A stretch of DNA of 6,618 nucleotides from Thermoplasmata archaeon (GTDB taxonomy: Archaea; Thermoplasmatota; Thermoplasmata; SG8-5; JAGLSY01). Below are positions 4,906 to 6,618 of this stretch, one piece after another (within the stretch, counting starts at the first letter, position 1; each line of letters opens with the position of its first letter). The translations under genes were made by a program, and so were the position numbers. The notes under the pieces are model-generated. The model was not told the DNA's origin. It saw nothing but the letters and a program-made list of their open reading frames with translations, and did no database searches. Where the stretch lies: NCBI GenBank assembly GCA_023135545.1, contig JAGLSY010000054.1:1-6618 (forward strand). The letters are read 5' to 3'.

Positions 4906-6618
4906 TCATTCCTTTCCCTGCAATTTTGCCAGATTCTTTTCGTAGAGCTCCTCGGATATCTTTCCATCCTCGTAGGCCTTCTTTAGCCTCTGGATCTTCT
5001 CGTCTTCCACAGGTGCTTCCGGGACGTCATCAACCGCAACAGGTTCATCTGCAACGGGCTCGGCCTTGGGGATATCCTCGGCCTCGGGAGCATCTTCTAT
5101 ATCAGATGCCTCCTTGATGTCTTCCTCTGGTACTTCATCCGGGGTGTCATCCATCTCCACATCATCTGCATCGGGCCCTTCCTCAGGGGTTTCATCAGCC
5201 TTGGGAGCCTCTTCCATATCAGATGCCTCCTTGATGGCGCCTTCCTCTGGGATATCCTCGGCCTCGGGAACCTCTTCTATATCAGGTGCCTCCTCAATGG
5301 TGCCTTCCTCTGGCATCGGTTCCTCGACGACATCTTCACCTGCTTCTTCGACCATGGGCTCTTCAGATGGTTCGACAACATCGGATTCTATCTCCTCTGG
5401 AAGGCCTTCCTCCATCGGTATTGCCTCCACATCATCTCCGTGCTCCACGATGGTAAGCTCTTCTTCGCCGTCAATCATATCCTCATCTATGTCCGGGGCA
5501 GGCTCATCATCCATGTCTGGTGTTTCGTCAAAGGCTTCAATGTCGGCATCCTCTACCTCTCCGGCTTCCATATCCTCTGGTAATTCTCCGTCGGGCTCGA
5601 TTTCCTCGCCTTCCTCATCGACAGGTATATCCTCTGATGGTTCGACCTCTTCCTCCTCTGGCCTTTCCTTCCACAGGCCCATCGCTATGAACAGGCCGAC
5701 CACCAGGCCAACTATCAGCAGGGCTATCATAACCCCTATCGCAGCGTAGTTGGTTCCGTAGTCCTTCTTGTATTCCAGAGTGTAGCTGAGTTCGATGACG
5801 TTTCCAGCCTCGTCCACGGCCTCTATAACTATAGTGTTGATTCCGTGACTGAGCGCCAGTGATTTGGTGAATTCTATGTCTCCGTCTCTCGTGGTTTCCG
5901 TCGACGGTATCTTGCCGTTTATCTTCACAGAGTAGCCGTCGATAATCTTGCCGGTTATGTTTATTATCTCCTCGTCAACCGTTGTCGGGATATCTATTTC
6001 TATAACCGGAGATATGGAATCTCGTGTTATGTTCATCCATTCATCAACATAGTTGCCAGCATAGTCCTCGAATTGGACGTGGAAGGTGTTGATTCCCTCG
6101 TTGAGCGCGACCATTCCAGAGAAGGTCCCGTCGGAGTTCACAACAACCGGCACATAGTTGATGTACATATTGCCGCGCTCGGAAACCTTGCCCTGGATGG
6201 ACGTTGTGTCCGTGTTGGTAATGTATCCCTCCGAACTTCTTATGCTGGATATGTCCGGAACATCGGTGTCCAGTATGATATCACGCTGTATCTTGTAGCT
6301 GTTTCCGACAACATCAGTTGCGACCATCTCAAGGGTGTTCTCGCCTTCTGAAAGAGTAACCATGGCCCTAAAGCTTCCATCGCCCTCTATCTCAAGACCA
6401 TCGGTAGCCAGTCCCTTCAACACCAGGGCACTGCCTACTTCGACCGTTCCCCTGACCATGAACATCTCGTCGTTGACGTATGTCATGTCTTCGGAGGGGT
6501 TGTCCAGAACCAGCTTCGGTGAAGAGGTTTTAATGGTGAACACCCAGGTCTCGGTTGCTGTGTTGCCGGTCCAGTCCGGCGCAATCAGGTCAACCCTGTG
6601 CGCGCCTTCGGACATTGG
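4906..6618 (-). CDS. membrane-anchored Ig-like repeat surface protein with acidic tail and SHOCT-like C-terminus, N-terminus outside the window
   Basis: The frame is open to the window edge. The first ATG (6615) lies inside an Ig-like repeat, so the true start is further upstream. Residues are counted from that ATG; 569 are visible. Four copies of the motif (L/M)(S/N)xG-x(10)-D-x2-GN, at 1-18, 88-105, 171-188 and 255-272, recur every 83-87 residues, marking bacterial-Ig/cadherin-like beta domains. The ectodomain has NIT sequons at N195 and N219, and the visible protein contains no cysteine. A single membrane helix (about 289-314, AAIGVMIALLIVGLVVGLFI) is followed by WKER, which predicts the C-terminus inside. 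Residues 317-539 are an extreme Glu/Asp/Pro-rich tail with 19-21-residue repeats. Residues 540-567, KIQRLKKAYEDGKISEELYE and after, resemble the SHOCT helix pair. It is probably a cell-surface or adhesion-type protein with a cytosolic interaction tail; its partner is unknown. It ends convergently to the 4056 gene. Confidence 0.88.
   Translation of the reverse strand, partial: PMSEGAHRVDLIAPDWTGNTATETWVFTIKTSSPKLVLDNPSEDMTYVNDEMFMVRGTVEVGSALVLKGLATDGLEIEGDGSFRAMVTLSEGENTLEMVATDVVGNSYKIQRDIILDTDVPDISSIRSSEGYITNTDTTSIQGKVSERGNMYINYVPVVVNSDGTFSGMVALNEGINTFHVQFEDYAGNYVDEWMNITRDSISPVIEIDIPTTVDEEIINITGKIIDGYSVKINGKIPSTETTRDGDIEFTKSLALSHGINTIVIEAVDEAGNVIELSYTLEYKKDYGTNYAAIGVMIALLIVGLVVGLFIAMGLWKERPEEEEVEPSEDIPVDEEGEEIEPDGELPEDMEAGEVEDADIEAFDETPDMDDEPAPDIDEDMIDGEEELTIVEHGDDVEAIPMEEGLPEEIESDVVEPSEEPMVEEAGEDVVEEPMPEEGTIEEAPDIEEVPEAEDIPEEGAIKEASDMEEAPKADETPEEGPDADDVEMDDTPDEVPEEDIKEASDIEDAPEAEDIPKAEPVADEPVAVDDVPEAPVEDEKIQRLKKAYEDGKISEELYEKNLAKLQGKE
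5068..5310 (-). repeat. intragenic tandem repeats encoding the acidic tail
   Basis: Four units of 19-21 codons cover residues 436-456, 457-477, 478-496 and 497-516 of the surface protein, each built on EEG-x-I-x-EA-x-D-x-EE-x-PEAED-x-P. At DNA level, 5069-5119 and 5249-5299 match at 46 of 51 bases, 180 bp apart, indicating recent duplication within the gene. The third unit is the most diverged. Confidence 0.7.

Larger units (their letters stand above)
4613..4912. repeat. mirrored TGAGTTC/GAACTCA repeat cluster between convergent genes
   Basis: This 300-bp stretch covers the whole gap between the two convergent genes plus both stop codons. TGAGTTC occurs at 4617, 4626, 4655 and 4664 (and TGAGTTT at 4694). 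The complement GAACTCA or a one-base variant occurs at 4730, 4739, 4768, 4777, 4792, 4806 and 4815, and TGAGTTC returns at 4885, after the terminator. Many copies sit in 9-bp tandem pairs. Nearly all direct copies are left of about 4715 and nearly all inverted copies are right of it, so the region can fold as a long imperfect hairpin. Its outermost ends, GGAATGAGTTC (4613-4623) and GTACTCATTCC (4902-4912), are inverted repeats matching at 10 of 11 bases. No target-site duplication flanks it and no ORF in it looks like a gene. It may be a decayed non-autonomous element, a structured RNA or a locally expanded transcript end. Confidence 0.75.

Noticed and set aside
4613..4912. Intact insertion sequence
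   Set aside because: There is no transposase ORF and no flanking target-site duplication; at most a non-autonomous or decayed element.
5066..5749. 227-codon serine-rich plus-strand frame
   Set aside because: It is the antisense reading of the Glu/Asp-rich tail and membrane helix of the surface protein; the Ser richness comes from the complement of GAN codons.

Overview
This window looks like a fragment of an archaeal chromosome of about 50% GC. The evidence is an archaeal-type FAICAR synthetase (PurP), an XPD/Rad3-type iron-sulfur helicase, TATA-box-like elements instead of bacterial -35/-10 boxes, one probable leaderless gene and one TTG start. The style of the unrecognised proteins (a helical 'EGYxVSEL' module joined to a small mixed alpha/beta domain, and an Ig-like surface protein with an acidic tail ending in SHOCT) makes me think of Thermoplasmatota or a related euryarchaeal lineage. 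That placement rests on memory of such proteins, not on a search.

Layout: (1) 1-969 (+) is the 3' nine-tenths of purP; its start lies before the window. (2) 1083-2981 (+) is a complete Fe-S superfamily 2 helicase with its own upstream TATA-like box placed for a leaderless transcript. (3) 3080-4042 and 4056-4619 (+) are two genes 13 bp apart, probably one transcript: a lysine-rich, coiled-coil protein with a C-terminal sensor-like domain, then a small cysteine-containing protein resembling the V4R / heme-NO-binding-like fold. (4) 4620-4905 is a gene-free interval between convergent genes. It is packed with TGAGTTC / GAACTCA heptamers in mirrored orientation, has 38-bp tandem repeats and a 12-bp-stem hairpin, and ends in a GC-rich, probably bidirectional terminator. 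(5) 4906-6618 (-) is the C-terminal part of a membrane-anchored surface protein: Ig-like repeats outside, one transmembrane helix, a roughly 220-residue acidic repeat tail inside and a C-terminal SHOCT-like helix pair. Its start lies beyond the window.

The genes do not form one pathway. purP (purine synthesis) and the helicase (DNA repair or replication) are housekeeping genes. The 3080/4056 pair may be a small uncharacterised sensory or scaffold module. The surface protein is convergent and transcribed separately. The parts most worth a second look are the mirrored-repeat intergenic element and the two-gene module.
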